The translations under genes were made by a program, and so were the position numbers. This document shows, one piece after another, positions 1 to 12,548 of a stretch of DNA of 64,000 nt; position 1 is the stretch's first letter, and every line of letters starts with the position of its first letter. The notes beneath the pieces are model-generated. The model was not told the DNA's origin and searched no databases. It saw nothing but the letters and a program-made list of their open reading frames with translations. Source of the DNA: Sanghuangporus weigelae (Eukaryota; Basidiomycota; Agaricomycetes; Hymenochaetales; Hymenochaetaceae); contig CP137318.1 of the NCBI GenBank assembly GCA_033182465.1, forward strand, positions 3,534,001-3,598,000, in the 5' to 3' direction.

Positions 1-1533
1 AAACCTTCTGCGATACCCGGGTCCTTTCCTTTCCAGTTGAGCACTCAGCGACGCCCACATACGATTGTCCATCTGCGCGTGCGTGAAAATCCCATACATA
101 CGAATACCTTGGGATTCACACTTGCGATTGTCATCAGTCGAGGCAGAAAAGGCGTTGTGAAAATCTGAAATCATACATTACGCTCGAAGTCTGAGACAAT
201 GTCGATCTGATACTAGAAAGCTCATCTCAGCCTCATGTGCTCCGGGAATTCAAATATCGGCTTACAATGAGACGCAGGTCACCCGTCAGCTTCGCCTCGA
301 AAATCGGAACGCCTTTATCTTGTCCTTTCAGCCTCTTCTGGTTATCATCAGAGAAAAAGCCGGTCGAAAGCTCCCTATACAGTGCATCAGAACAGAGTAA
401 GACCGGGTATATCTGCGACGTTTACGAACTTTATTTTCTTTAGTATCACTTTGAATATTTTCTTATCGCGACGGTAGTTTCGCATGTCCTTAATGGCTGT
501 TGTCGACATAAAAATTCGCCACTCTCCTAAACCTTCGGCACTTTCGAAGAATAGAGAGGCTTTAACTGGTTGCACGCGAGGATATGCGGACGACGTCCTA
601 GGGACAGACTGTTCCTCTGTCATGGTCCCGCCTTCAGTTGTGGCAGTCTTGGTAGGATCCGGTGAGGATACAGTGTCTTCCGACGGGATACACTGCTCCT
701 GAATGGCCTCAGAAAGTACCGGATTTCTCAGAAGATCGATGAAGCGCTAAACAATTGAACGCAGTCAGAGCTATTATTGCTTTATCACAAATCGGCTTAC
801 ATTGAGGAGCTCTTTCTCTTTCTCGAAAAGCCTCAGAGATAGCTCTTGCGCTTCTTCCTGTGAAGATGGGACGGATTCGTTTAAAGCACGGAACGGTTTT
901 TCATCGATATTCAAAGTATCTTTGCGCCGTCTCGCTTGCTGCTTGGCATGCTTCTGAGAAACTGACATTTTCCTCTTCGTAATCTTTGGAGAGGTTTCGC
1001 CATCCTGATGTACGGCTACATTTTCTTGACGAAGAAGACCTGAATCACCAAGACTATTGATGACTTGTTGAGCCGATTGAACGAACTGGAAGTCTTCAGC
1101 CAAAGAAGGAGGAGCTGGGTAGTCCGACGAATAAGGAAGGAAGATAGCGAATCCTGCTAGCCTGTTGAGAGCGACAAGACTTGATGAAGACGTGTCGCAG
1201 GCCGCGAGATCAAATCCAGCCAATAGATCTTCGCGTAGAAGAAAGGCCGTTCCTTCGTCGGCGACTGCGAGCCCGGAATGAGCGGAAAGAAAGGTGACGG
1301 TTCAGAAGACAGGACTCACCGAATAAGGTATACTCGAATAGCTTGCTTCTGCTTTCTGTTGTAAGCAATGCGGAGAGTACGTCGGACGCGCCTCCGGAGA
1401 AGACAGTCGTTCTGAGGTATTCCAGAGCGCGGGAAAGACCCTCTTCGCCGTCGACGAGATCTCGTTCAAACGCATCAGAGTCGAATTTCAGAAAAGGTTT
1501 TTTGGACTTTCTGGTAACAGGGGAACGAGACAT
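1..1533 (-). CDS. TRANK1-like UvrD-family helicase, N-terminal part (partial)
   Basis: This is the 5' part of a large fungal protein resembling the TPR-and-ankyrin-repeat protein 1 (TRANK1) group of UvrD-like helicases; the helicase core would lie beyond the left edge. The ATG is at 1531-1533. At least five introns are visible, for example the first ending at the exon boundary 1320 with donor GTGAGT. Spliced residues include the segments YFESAEGLGEWR, MRNYRRDKKIFKVILKKIK, FFSDDNQKRL and YGIFTHAQMDNRMWASLS, which I recall as the conserved pre-helicase region of this basidiomycete family. The first 250 residues (Ser/Gln-rich, basic patch around KITKRK) are not recognisable. No Walker motif lies inside the window, so the helicase call rests on family resemblance. 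It is divergent from the Rab gene, separated by about 950 bp. Confidence 0.6.
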
Positions 1534-2488
1534 GATGGGGGTTTCGAGTTGGGGGTATAGCTCCTTTGCTGGATGCTGAGTACCTTTTATCTATCATCTT
1601 ATGGCTTCGTGTTACCATGTCAGGTGTCAATTTCGAGGCCCAGAAGCATGAAAACGCGGAGTTGGACATGTAAGATGGGCGCTTATTGTGCACTTCTGGA
1701 GGGGTCATAGGAAAGAGACGCCAAAGTTAGGTATTTAAGCGCCCGTGGCGTGAACACCAAACGTCACGTTCCGTTTTAGTTATATCCACGTAAGAAGCAG
1801 GAAAATTCGATTAGGAGATCAGACGAGGTCAGAATTCATTCAAAGGCCAAAAGAGACATCTAGATAGATTCTGTAATAAGAGAGCAGACGGAGAGAGTCT
1901 GTATTTTCCGTCGAAATGGAACAAAGTAGACACAGACATAGCAGAAGGCTGGTGGCGCACCACGAGGTACCTTTCATGATGCAAAACCTTAGATCTTGAG
2001 TATATTCCGAGGTTGTGAAGAGCTGGCATGAAGATAAGGATGCCGGCAGTGCCAACGGTGTCCTTCAATCCCAAAGGTGTCGCGATTTTCCCGAAGTATC
2101 ATGATGGGAATTCCAGTTCCACTTTCGTTGCCGTCGGTAAAACAAGAGCCTGGCCACCAGACAACGCAGGCAAGGCCTACGGGCATCATCAACACAAGGC
2201 CTTGTATGCTGAGTTTGAACAGAAACCAAACAAAGGGATGCATGAGTTACGCATTTCATTACAAGAGCGTTAACGTTTGCTTACCTAAGATATTATATAT
2301 TTATTGAGGCTGTTGCACGTGTCCAGTAATTCATACATTACACCAATCCTTCTGCACTGCACGCGTTAACTTCACCCTCAACGATCTCTCCTCGTCGTGT
2401 ATATCCACGGCATTGCCGACGACTTGTCAGGATTAACGACAACTATACAACATCTTCCTCGTGTGCTCATTAGTCTGTATAACTTGTT
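1534..2488. other. Divergent intergenic region, helicase-like gene / Rab gene
   Basis: About 955 bp separating two divergent genes, so it should carry both promoters. The last 150 bases before the Rab ATG are CT-rich, as is common near fungal transcription starts. It also contains the small ORF at 2028-2273 described separately. No repeat or RNA gene was recognised. Confidence 0.6.
2028..2273 (+). CDS. Possible small ORF, 81 codons, unknown
   Basis: An ATG-initiated ORF of 81 codons sits in the divergent intergenic region. The protein is mixed polar, with segments such as AIFPKYHDGNSS and TRAWPPDNAGKAYGHHQHK, no membrane segment and no motif that I recognise. The opposite strand is also open over part of the stretch. 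It could be an exon of an unrecognised short gene, the remnant of one, or chance. There is no independent support for expression. Confidence 0.15.
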   Translation: MKIRMPAVPTVSFNPKGVAIFPKYHDGNSSSTFVAVGKTRAWPPDNAGKAYGHHQHKALYAEFEQKPNKGMHELRISLQER

Positions 2489-3496
<1,008 letters not shown>

Positions 3497-3734
3497 TATA
3501 TTCATAACTGCCCGTTACTTGGCATCCATACTCCCCTCGTACTCGTACATATATACATCTTGTCGTTTTCTCCGCCTTCTCTTTACATAACTATAAACTT
3601 CATTGCATTGACACGCTCCAGGCGCAACACTATGCTCCGCCACAGCTCTACTTGCGAGTACGTTTATTCAATCAATACTACCTCAACACAGGAATACAAG
3701 ACAAGCAGAAAGCACAAGAACGGCAATCGACTTC

Positions 3735-6486
3735 TCAAAATTTCCCATTCTCATCATCAATAAAAGATGAGTTCCAATTCCCGCCCCACCAACGCCTAAT
3801 TCGCTCCCCGCCCCACTCACGATACTCCGCATTTGTAACAGCGTAATTCCAATGTTCAGGACGCATAGCGCAATCTGCCATCCCTCGCCACGCGTCAAGA
3901 GCGGGATTGTCCGCTCTGTAGATGTTCAGAGGCATTTCGGGAGGAAGGATGGGTCGCAATGTGGCGTGCAGGCGTGGAACGAGTTCTGGCAACTGGGAGG
4001 GTGCACCCGTCACCCAGACATTCTGAGAGAAATGGTGTCAGATAGTTCGATCAGATACAGTAAAGAGAGGAAAGACACGTACGTTGACGAGTCTCCCCTT
4101 CTCAGCCTCACTAAATCTAGCAAGCACATTCTGCACGACCTCTCCCAGCCCGGCAGCATCCACACCAGCCATACCGGGTGCGAACCACGTTTCACATGAA
4201 CGCCAGCGCTCTGTGCTCAGATGCACCCTCGCCGCACCCGCAGGATCGCCTTCTGGATACCGGGGTCTGAACGCTTCCATCAGCGCGGACCGCTGCTGTG
4301 TACGTGCGGCATAGGTGTTCTCTGCTACGAACGTTGGGTCATGTGCGAGGAGCTTAGCTTCGACAGCTTCGAGACGCGCGAGGTCGTCCTCTTCGTCCGA
4401 GGATACTGCTGAAGTGTTCTGTGCCAAAGTGTCAGTAGTTGCCTACTTAACCTGATGGAATAGGCCGCACGATTTTACGATAGATTGCCCAATCTGCGTC
4501 ATCCGCGCCAAACAAATCCTCTGAAGCAATAAGAAAGAAAATCAGGATAAAGCAATGCCACCGTCGAGACGAATGAACCAACCTCCATTTGCCTTCCTCC
4601 TCTTCTTTGGCACACGATCATCAGCAGCAAGACTCGCAATATTCTTCATCCTCGCCTGAGCGACAGCGCTCTTCCGATCCGACAACGCCGCCTTCCTGCG
4701 CGTACGATCTCTGATTCTCGTCATCGTAGCCTCGTGCTCACGTCTCAAACGGTCTGCCCAGCCCTCAAGATCCCGTTCTCGTTCCTCAGCTTCGCGTTGC
4801 ACTTCGGCTTCTTTCTCTTCTCTTTCGCGTTCCTTTTCGCGTCGTGTGCGCTCTCGTGCTTCCCATCCAGCTTTCATCATTTTTTGTTTGCGTTTCTCTT
4901 TTACGCCTTCCTCGTCGAGCTGAAGATAGCAAAGTAAGAGAATAGACTCTTTATTGGGAGGGAGATAGTAAATACCTCTTCATCCGGGACATCTACAAGA
5001 GGGAACGAAGGCTCCTCCTTTTCTAGTTCATCTCCATCTGTAGTGTTCCTCTTTCGTCGCTCATGGATGTCCTTCTCGAGCTTCTTCATATACTGTCGTA
5101 GCTCATCCGCATCATCGAAGCCTAGTGACGTCGCTAGTTTCGTGGTAGCCTCGGTGGATGTGTCCGACTGCGCCTCCATTTTTTCTTTATAGAATTTCAG
5201 TTTCTTCTCCATCTCTGCCAGCTGAAAAAGATGTTATAAGAAACGATTGAGCTGAGAGAAGTCCTACTAAATGTAATTCGAATTCCCTACCTTTTCAGCC
5301 CTCTTGGTCGCAGCAATCTCTTGAAGCTTTCTCCCTTGCGCACGTCTTCGCTCTGCCAAACGCGCAAGCTCCTCTTCTGTCTTCTCGTTCTCGACACTCG
5401 CTGAGTACGGGAACTGGACGATCCGTTCATGTGCACGGATTTGGGCTGGGTCCGTAAGACGGCGCAGTAGTCCGGTATAGTCTGCTGAGAAGGCGCAGAC
5501 ATTTTGGAATAGCCACTATACGTTCGTACAGAACTGTAGTAAAAACCAATGAGGCGGGCGATGTTCACGTACGTTGATCTGAGGGGATGTTATGCGAGCT
5601 GGGAATGAAGGATATTTGAGCTGGATGAGTTTTTGGAGGTAGTCGGCTGCTTGGGATGCACCCCACGGTATCCTAGAATCCAGGATTTTTTCAGCATGAG
5701 CGTATGTTGATTCGTAACTCACGCGTACCTCTTGCAGTGATTTAGGATACCTCGTCCAGAAAGGACAGGAATGACCGATGTGGATGCCGTATTGAATGAT
5801 ATGACAAGACCATCGGATGTGAATGATGAACTAGGAGCGGGTAGATTATTGTGGTAAAATGACATGACCGAGTCTACGCTGTATAGTAAACGTGGTACGC
5901 CATATTGCTCAAACATCAATTCAGATGTTACTGAAATGAGTAAGCTTATAATTGATTCAAAGATTTATCTAACGACACCTACAAGCTCGGGAATGAAAAG
6001 GCGTGCACAAGCGTTCAGTCATTAGGACTGGATGGTTCACAGACTCGGTGCTGCTGACGTTAAGATGCACAAATGCATAGTCCAACGCGTTTTCCTATCT
6101 CTCATTTCAAGGAACTGAGTAACAAGTTTACATTTAAGCACTGTCCGACTCACCAACGCGTCAAAGTTGAGTAAGACGTCGCCTTCCCAAGGTGTTCGTG
6201 CTTGTGCTCTTGCTCCGCTGTCGAATTCAACACTATCACCGAAAAGTAGAACAGGGTTGTTGGATCTTCTGTCCTTGAAGCGGGAGACGATATTGGGTCC
6301 CGAGAACGGATTCAGACGCGTCTTTCCGGTTTCTGGATCCAATGCGAAACCGTAGCGTAAAGTTGAAGAGCCATTGTCGATGACTATAGGCGTTTGTTGG
6401 TCCTTGAAAGGAGTGTAAGCTATTTCTTGAAGTGGTTGTGGCGGGTATGGTGCTGGTAAGTAGACAATCTTGGACGTGTCGGCCAT
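3735..6486 (-). CDS. ARP5: Actin-related protein Arp5 (INO80 complex)
   Basis: Subunit of the nuclear INO80 chromatin remodeller; with Ies6 it forms the module that grips the nucleosome. The start ATG is at 6484-6486 (MADTSKIVYLP) and the stop at 3735-3737. Actin-fold evidence in order: PIVIDNGSSTLRYGFA (nucleotide-binding phosphate loop), ENALDYAF, HPVLMTERLC, VPRLLYSVDSVMSFYHNN, GLVISFNTASTSVIPV, IPWGASQAADYLQKLIQLKY. Then comes the long charged Arp5-specific insertion with coiled-coil Glu/Lys/Arg runs (about 5300-4540), and the actin C-terminal part with WVTGAPSQLPELVPRLHATL. The insertion and WGASQA identify Arp5 rather than Arp8 or actin. Several short introns interrupt it. It is divergent from the dehydrogenase gene with only 186 bp between the ATGs, so the two probably share a promoter region. 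Confidence 0.92.
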
Positions 6487-6567
6487 CGTCGACGGCGTCA
6501 AAGTTCAAGAATTCAAGAATTCAAGGCTCAAAGACCGGGGAAGGAAAGGTGACTGTGAGATCTACGT

Positions 6568-6579
6568 GTGACGCGTGCT
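6568..6579. promoter_or_regulatory. ACGCGT-containing element in the ARP5/dehydrogenase divergent promoter
   Basis: An ACGCGT core at 6571-6576, embedded in GTGACGCGTGCT, lies midway between two divergent start codons. ACGCGT is the known MCB site of the fungal MBF factor. The hexamer is expected about 16 times in 64 kb by chance, so function is inferred from position only. Closely related 12-mers occur in two other promoters of this window. Confidence 0.25.
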
Positions 6580-6672
6580 AACAGTGAGATCTGGAATGAG
6601 ATTGCATGACGTCGATCCTTGACTGCCTTTACAAGATTATCTCGCCCGTTCCTGCTTTGTCCACTCGCCACC

Positions 6673-7989
6673 ATGTCCAGTTCAGATCTCCACCGTCTTA
6701 CAGCGACTCATGCTGAAATCCCCTACTCTCGCCCGGGCACGCCCCCACCGGAGCACTCTCCTCTGCAGATCGGGTTCTGCGGACTCGGCGCGATGGGTTA
6801 TTTAATGGCCAGGAACCTGGCAAATCACCGTTCTTCCCACTCGAGGGGCGCTCCTCCTCTTCTCGTATACAATAGGACACGCGCAAAGTCAGAGAAGCTG
6901 CAAACCGAGCTCGGGGCGAACAAGATCCGTATTGCTGAAAGTGCAAAGCAGCTTGCTCGGGAATGTGATCTGATCATTACTAGTCTCGCGAAGGATGAGA
7001 TCGTTAAGACCGTATATGCGCAATTTAAGCAATCATTGACGGTAAGATGATTTGCCATTCCATGCATTCTCCTTATGCTTACTATATGCAGGAAGTACCG
7101 CCCACAGAACCGAAAATATTCGTCGAGACTAGCACTTGTTACCCGACTGTTGCAGGTCATTCTTTTACCGTGTTAGCCTGTGTCTCAATAATACTCACAT
7201 ATTCTATCAGGGGAGCTTGATGAAATGATTTCTGGTTTTCCACACTGCCATCTCATAACGTGTCCGGTCTTCGGGGCACCAGCCGCCGCCGACAAGGCCC
7301 AACTCGTGCTTGTAATGTCGGGAGACTACCGATCAAAGAAAGAGGCTGCTTATTTGTTGATCCCAGCTATCGGTAGGAAAGTCATCGATCTTGGTGGAAA
7401 TCTTGAGAAAGGTCCGTCCATTTTAAGTTCGTATTGAAAGCCGCGACACGCGTATACTAAACCCTCTCCAGCACCCACGTTGAAGCTTATCGGAAATTCG
7501 ACTATTTTGGGACTCATGGAAACTATGGCCGAAGCTCTTACATTGGGCGAGAAAACCGGAGTAGGCGCTCCCGCTGTGCACGAATTGATCCAAACTCTTT
7601 TCCCGAATCCGATCATGCTGAACTATGCCAACAAGATGACGAACGATCTGTTTGACGGGAGCGTAGGTTTCGCGATTGACGGAGGATTGAAAGATGCGAA
7701 GCATGTCCAGAAGCTTGCTAGTGACTTCAACACACCTATGCCTACGCTTGACATTGCCCATCAGAACTTACTTACGGCTCGAGCCATCCACTCCAATCAG
7801 AAGTTGCGTGGTGCACAAACGGTTGATGTCCTTGATTGGAGTGCACTAGTCGCAGGACCTCGCGTGGCCGCTGGGCTAGACGGACTTAATTCCGGGAAGG
7901 TAAGATATTAAAAATCACTTCAGCTTACTCATTCAATCTAATCGGTATTACTGGATTTTTAGCATTTGAAAGTGGAGAAAGAAGATTGA
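6673..7989 (+). CDS. NAD-dependent 6-phosphogluconate / 3-hydroxyisobutyrate dehydrogenase-like protein
   Basis: Beta-hydroxyacid dehydrogenase, expected to oxidise a small 3-hydroxy acid with NAD(P); the substrate cannot be read from sequence. Five exons (6673-7041, 7092-7155, 7211-7411, 7472-7899, 7963-7989) give 362 residues. The Rossmann motif GFCGLGAMGYLMARNL is near residues 35-50. The substrate-binding region around ETSTCYPTVAG follows, then CPVFGAPAAADKAQLVLVMSG. The family catalytic-lysine segment appears as LKLIGNSTILGLMETMAE, with K after APTL, followed by the helical C-terminal domain. The ATG at 6673 has a good CCACCATG context. There is no mitochondrial presequence, unlike classical 3-hydroxyisobutyrate dehydrogenase, so a cytosolic fungal paralogue (GLYR/NP60-like) is likely. 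Confidence 0.85.
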
Positions 7990-8563
7990 AACTCCTAAGG
8001 ACGAGATTGCCGTCACTTCCGCTAGTGCCATGTTCTGTTCTCCTCGGAAAGGACTTTTGTACCCTGTAGTTTTCGCAGCTGTGTATGCAAGTACTTACCA
8101 GAAATGTATTTCGTTAGTCGATCAGCTCAGAATATAAAAATATTAATGCTCTGGTTCCTGAAGTGATGATGGCCATTACTGGTAAAATGCATTTGAATAA
8201 TTATTCATTCATATGAGTGCCGATCCGATCGTCATGACGAAATGGATAACCAAAACGGCAAGCTTTTCCTTTTTGTGAAATTTAATATTAATAACCTTAG
8301 GTATCGACTGAGCTACAACCGAAGGTCAATCTCTGCTAGTGACACTTTCGAATGTTTGTTAAGCAGACGAGAAAGCAAGTAAGGTAGAATCGAAAGGAGG
8401 AAGGAGAAGAGCATGTGACGACGAAGTCACGTTATCGCTCTTGATGTGAGAGAGAGGTTCCGCTTGCTCCCTTTCCTTTCCCTTTCGTGTGTACAGCCCA
8501 TAGGCTCCGACCTCCTCCTCCTCCTCCTCCTGCCACCACATCCTTTATTCCTCCGAGTTCACG
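7990..8563. other. Intergenic region upstream of DOT1
   Basis: 574 bp between two genes on the same strand. The first 300 bases are AT-rich 3' flank. The last 200 bases become pyrimidine-rich, with a run of CCT triplets at 8511-8531 that ends 32 bases before the DOT1 ATG. Such CT tracts often mark transcription start regions in fungi. Nothing else recognised. Confidence 0.6.
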
Positions 8564-11500
8564 ATGTCTCCATCTCTGATGTCGTCAACGTCCCTCTTCA
8601 GACCTCGTTATGATCCTACAAAACCAGAGTACGAAAAGTCTATACTCGAGTGGAAGGGCAAGAACAGTCGGAGACCGGGCGCGCCACAAGTGACCACAGT
8701 CAAGGTAGTAGTACAAAGACCTAAGACGCTTTCTCCTTGTTCTGTGCTTCCATCGCGAGAGCCGTCGAGTAGTCCCCCGGCGAAGCGCAGCGCGCCAGCT
8801 TCTGAGGTATCAACCTCACCGGACTCGTCTTCTGTCACTTCCTTGGCCTCGGCAAAGACTCCGGGTGAATCAGATGCGCGCCTAATTAAGAAGACGAAGC
8901 TCTCCAGCGCGTCTTCCTCACCCAAGCCGCCGGATGTAACTCAAAACGCGTCCATGTCCCCACAGAGTGCTGGAAACGCGAAAGACGCGTCGAAGTTGCC
9001 CACGCTCAAGCGCGAAAGGTCGATGGCTGACGCGTCTCCGATTGCCGGGGGTTCGAAGGCCGATGAAGATAAGGACGCGTCGCTGACTTCTTCACCACCT
9101 AAACGCGTCAAGAAAATCAAAGACGCGTCGACGCGTGAATCGGCTCCCCCCTCATCCTCGATGTCCTCAGCTTCGATACCATCGACGTCGCTCTTCGAAC
9201 CTCGTTATGGTCCTACACGGCCGGATAGGCCTAAGACGCTTTCTCCTCGCCCTGCGCTCCTGCCTCGAGAGCCGTTGAGTACACCGCCGCAACGCTTCGC
9301 TCCAGTCTCCTCGAGTTCCTCGTCTTCATTAGCATCTTCTCTCACGTCCTTGCCTTCGGAAAGCACCTCGGACGAATCAGATGCGCGCCTACCTAAAAAA
9401 AATCTCTCCAGCGCGTTTTCGTCCGTTAAGCCACCAGATGTAATGCAAAGCGCGACTATCCCCCACAAGAGTTCTGGAGAGACGAAAGACGCATCGTCAA
9501 AGTTGTCGACACTCAAGCGCGAAAGGTCGATGGGTGACGAGTCTTTGCTTGCTGATGGCTCGGAGGCTGATGAACGCAACGACGTATCGCTAATGCATTC
9601 GCTACCTAAACGCGTCAAGAGACTCAAAGACGCGTCGACGCGTGCGACGACGGTGAGCTCGAGTGTGTCGGCAGACACGTCACGCTCCTCCTCGCCAGCA
9701 CCTTCCGGAAAGCCACCCGCGCGATCAAGAAAAACGTTGCGTAAATCGGATGGGTCTGGTAACAAAACGCGCCGTCGTAAGAAAAGAGCCTTGACCGACC
9801 TCACTCTGCCTCCGAAGAAAGGCACGTACAATCGTCATTTGACTCCTATCATGGTTCGAAATGCCAGCACGCCGGACTCTACGATGGATTGCGAATCCGA
9901 TTCCAACATACCGTTACATGATCCTCGACAGACATGGACGGAAGAAGATGGTAATGTTGGAGACAGACTGCGTACCAGTGAACAGGTTGTGAAGCGACTC
10001 TCCGAGATGGGTAGATATAGAACTTGTGAGTTCTCTGATTAGATAACTTTCTTCATCTTGTTGACAATGCTCTAAAGTCTTCAGGAGTCCCAACGACCCG
10101 AAAGATATGTCGTATGAATTGTCGGAGCTTCCTACCGTTGAATTAGAGTATCCAAATACCGGGGCGATTGAGACGTGAGTATCCTTTCAAATTCGAGACA
10201 TCACTATTTCATGAACCATTTGCAGTTTCTTGCTGGCCCGGCCTAAGGATGAAGACCACTATGACCCTACGCTCGATATCGAGAACACTTTGAGCACCTT
10301 TGTCAAAGGTTGGACAAAAGCATAAAGTACAGTATCGACTATGCTAACTAACTTGTCAGACATTATTCCGTGCGAGTTCAAGGACATGTTTGGACCGCTT
10401 CCTGAAGACGCTCTCCGGAGCATCGCTGACGAAGATGACGAGGACAATTATCGAGTCTCTCCTGCACCTCTTGAAACTTCTCTGCTCCGTGTTTCATCTT
10501 TTTTGATCCCTCAGACATCAGAACCATCGACATTTAGTCTCGTTCCGTACTCTGACTCCGAAAGTGGAACTCCGCCTCCGCCTCCACCGACATCGTCCAC
10601 TCGAAGCTCGCCGTCGCCAAAAGGACTCATGAGGTCGCTGATCACAGCCCGACATCGCAGGGATGGACCGGCGTATACTGCGACACTAAAAGAGATCAAT
10701 AGATGCATTCGCGAACTCAAGAAGCATATCTCAGGCAACATTCTCCGAGAAGTTCCCCGCACATGGGAAATGGATGGGATTCCAGTTGGCGTAGTGCATC
10801 GCATTATTGAAGAGACGTACCAGCGCTGTGTCGGTCCTCAGATCAGTCAGCTCAGGAAATACGAGGCATTCTCCTCTAATGTATATGGAGAACTCACGCC
10901 AGCTTTCGTGGACGACATCATCAAGCGCACAAGGCTAAACTCCAAGTCGCTCTTCCTGGATCTTGGATCTGGTGTAGGCAACGTCGTTCTGCAGACGGCG
11001 CTGCAGACTGGATGCAAAGCATTTGGTATTGAGGAGCGTGGGGATACAGCGCAAATTGCGATCGACCAGTTTGAGCAGATCAAGCTCCGGTGCCGGATGT
11101 GGGGTGTCAGTATGGGAGAGGTCGAGCTCGTTCAGGGAGATATGACTAGGAATGAGTGCGTTGATCAATTGATGAGCAAAGCGGATGTCGTGCTCGTCAA
11201 CAACTATGTCTTCTCTGAAGAGTGTAAGCCATTTCTTTTTGCCTCTTCCTACATTGTATTTAACCTATCAAATTTCGAATCTATAGTAAACGCCACCCTC
11301 CGCCCTAAATTCCTCGATCTCAAAGAAGGCGCATTTGTTGTCTCACTCAAGCCCTTCGCAACCCCCAAATCACAACAGCTCACCGAACGAAATTTTGACG
11401 ACATCGCGTCGATATTCGTCGTTAAGCCTTATCCATATCATAGTGGCACTGTGAGCTGGAGTGGTGGGAACGGGACGTATTATATCCATCGTGTAAATCG

Positions 11501-11567
11501 GGAGGTGTATAGAGAGTGTGTGAAAAACTTCCAAGATTCGAGGAGGACGAGGGCAACGAGGCGATGA
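8564..11567 (+). CDS. DOT1: Histone H3-K79 methyltransferase Dot1
   Basis: Methylates lysine 79 of histone H3 on nucleosomes using S-adenosylmethionine. Five exons (8564-10025, 10078-10174, 10226-10308, 10360-11223, 11287-11567) give 928 residues with phases that close exactly. The DOT1 fold fills the C-terminal 300 residues: VYGELTPAFVDDIIKRT, SAM-binding motif I LFLDLGSGVGNVV, acidic motif FGIEERGDTA, VELVQGDMT, the NNYVFSEE active-site loop, and the SVSW-like tail TVSWSGG. Residues 1-490 are low-complexity, Ser/Pro/Lys-rich and built from two diverged copies of one unit (reported separately), each with basic patches such as LKRERSM and PKRVKK. In yeast a lysine-rich N-terminal part helps nucleosome binding; the same role here is inference. 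Confidence 0.95.
8582..9643 (+). repeat. Two-copy internal repeat in DOT1 N-terminal coding region
   Basis: Unit 1 (8582-9136) and unit 2 (9179-9643) are diverged direct copies in the same reading frame. They share, in order, STSLFxPRYxPT, PKTLSP...REP, SDARL.KK, PPDV.Q, KL.TLKRERSM.D, PKRVKKIKDASTR. The offset is 597 bp at the start and 507 bp at the end, so unit 2 has lost a net 90 bp (30 codons) without breaking frame. The surrounding linker is Ser-rich. Confidence 0.9.
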
Positions 11568-12548
11568 TGCGCCTTTAGTCTGAGCTTGATCTGAGTTGCC
11601 TGCTCACTCAACTAGGCTGCTGACGCCCTCCCTCTTTTCCTCCTCGTTCGCCCTTGGATCTTCCTCCCTTCTCACTTTGCATCTTCTCCAACTTCCAGCT
11701 TCTGACCTTTTTTTTTCGTGGATGATTCTCGAAGAACGTGTTTTATCATTTTTTTATTTCTTCCTAGAGGTTCAGGTTGACTTCCCAAGACACTGGCCCT
11801 TTTTGTCATCAGTCAAGTCATACTTTTATCATCGTACACTGCATTGCATTGTATCTTATCGCACCGTGACTTTGACTTTCCAAGTTCCAGGTCTGCTTCT
11901 ATCCGCAATATCCGAGAGTGTTTTTATTAAAAATCTCATCGCTCTCCCCGCCCTTTCTTTCAGATTTCCATTTCACTGACGTTGTTTTATAATGTAGTTA
12001 CTGTTGCTTATACCCTCCTGTTACCCTTCTGCTTCTTTGAATCGCTTTTTCTACAACGCAATGTATAAAGAACGAGACGCTTTCACTGACAACTCTACTT
12101 ACATGTTGTCGACTTCGTCAAAAGTCCTGTTCTTCTGTTCTTCTATCATAGGTACACATTTGTACTTATTGTTTTGTACTGTACATACGTGCTCTTTTGT
12201 AAATCTTAATTCACTGTAATAGCTCCTTCAGATTCAAAAACGACCCGGGGACTCTTCACGTCCACGACCGACTAAAAATTTAAGAAAATAAAACTCTTTC
12301 TTCATTGAACAGCCTTTTATCTGCTCGAGATAAACATAACGACGCGTGTCGCGCTTTCTCTCTTCAAATTCTTGGGAAATAGGAGAGAAAGACGAATACA
12401 GAAAATAGTAGGAAGGTGTGAGATGACCAATATATGGTATAAAGAAAACGGAAAGGGGAGGGAAACGAAGGAATGACGAAAGGGGACCCTGGGAAGGAAT
12501 GAGAACATATATAGTTTCCTTGCAAGTCATGAACGTGGAAGAGTTGGG
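11568..12548. other. Convergent intergenic region DOT1 / RVS167-like
   Basis: About 980 bp of mostly T-rich sequence on the DOT1 side and A-rich on the RVS167 side. This is consistent with the two 3' untranslated regions and terminators. Short open stretches on both strands lack motifs and conserved splice patterns. No gene supported. Confidence 0.6.

Noticed and set aside
1840-1977. 45-codon minus-strand frame with a signal-peptide-like start
   Set aside because: Very short, with no downstream exon that splices in frame; hydrophobic stretches of this length are common by chance in T-rich flanks.
9205-9831. 208-codon minus-strand ORF
   Set aside because: Antisense shadow of the Ser-rich DOT1 N-terminal repeats.
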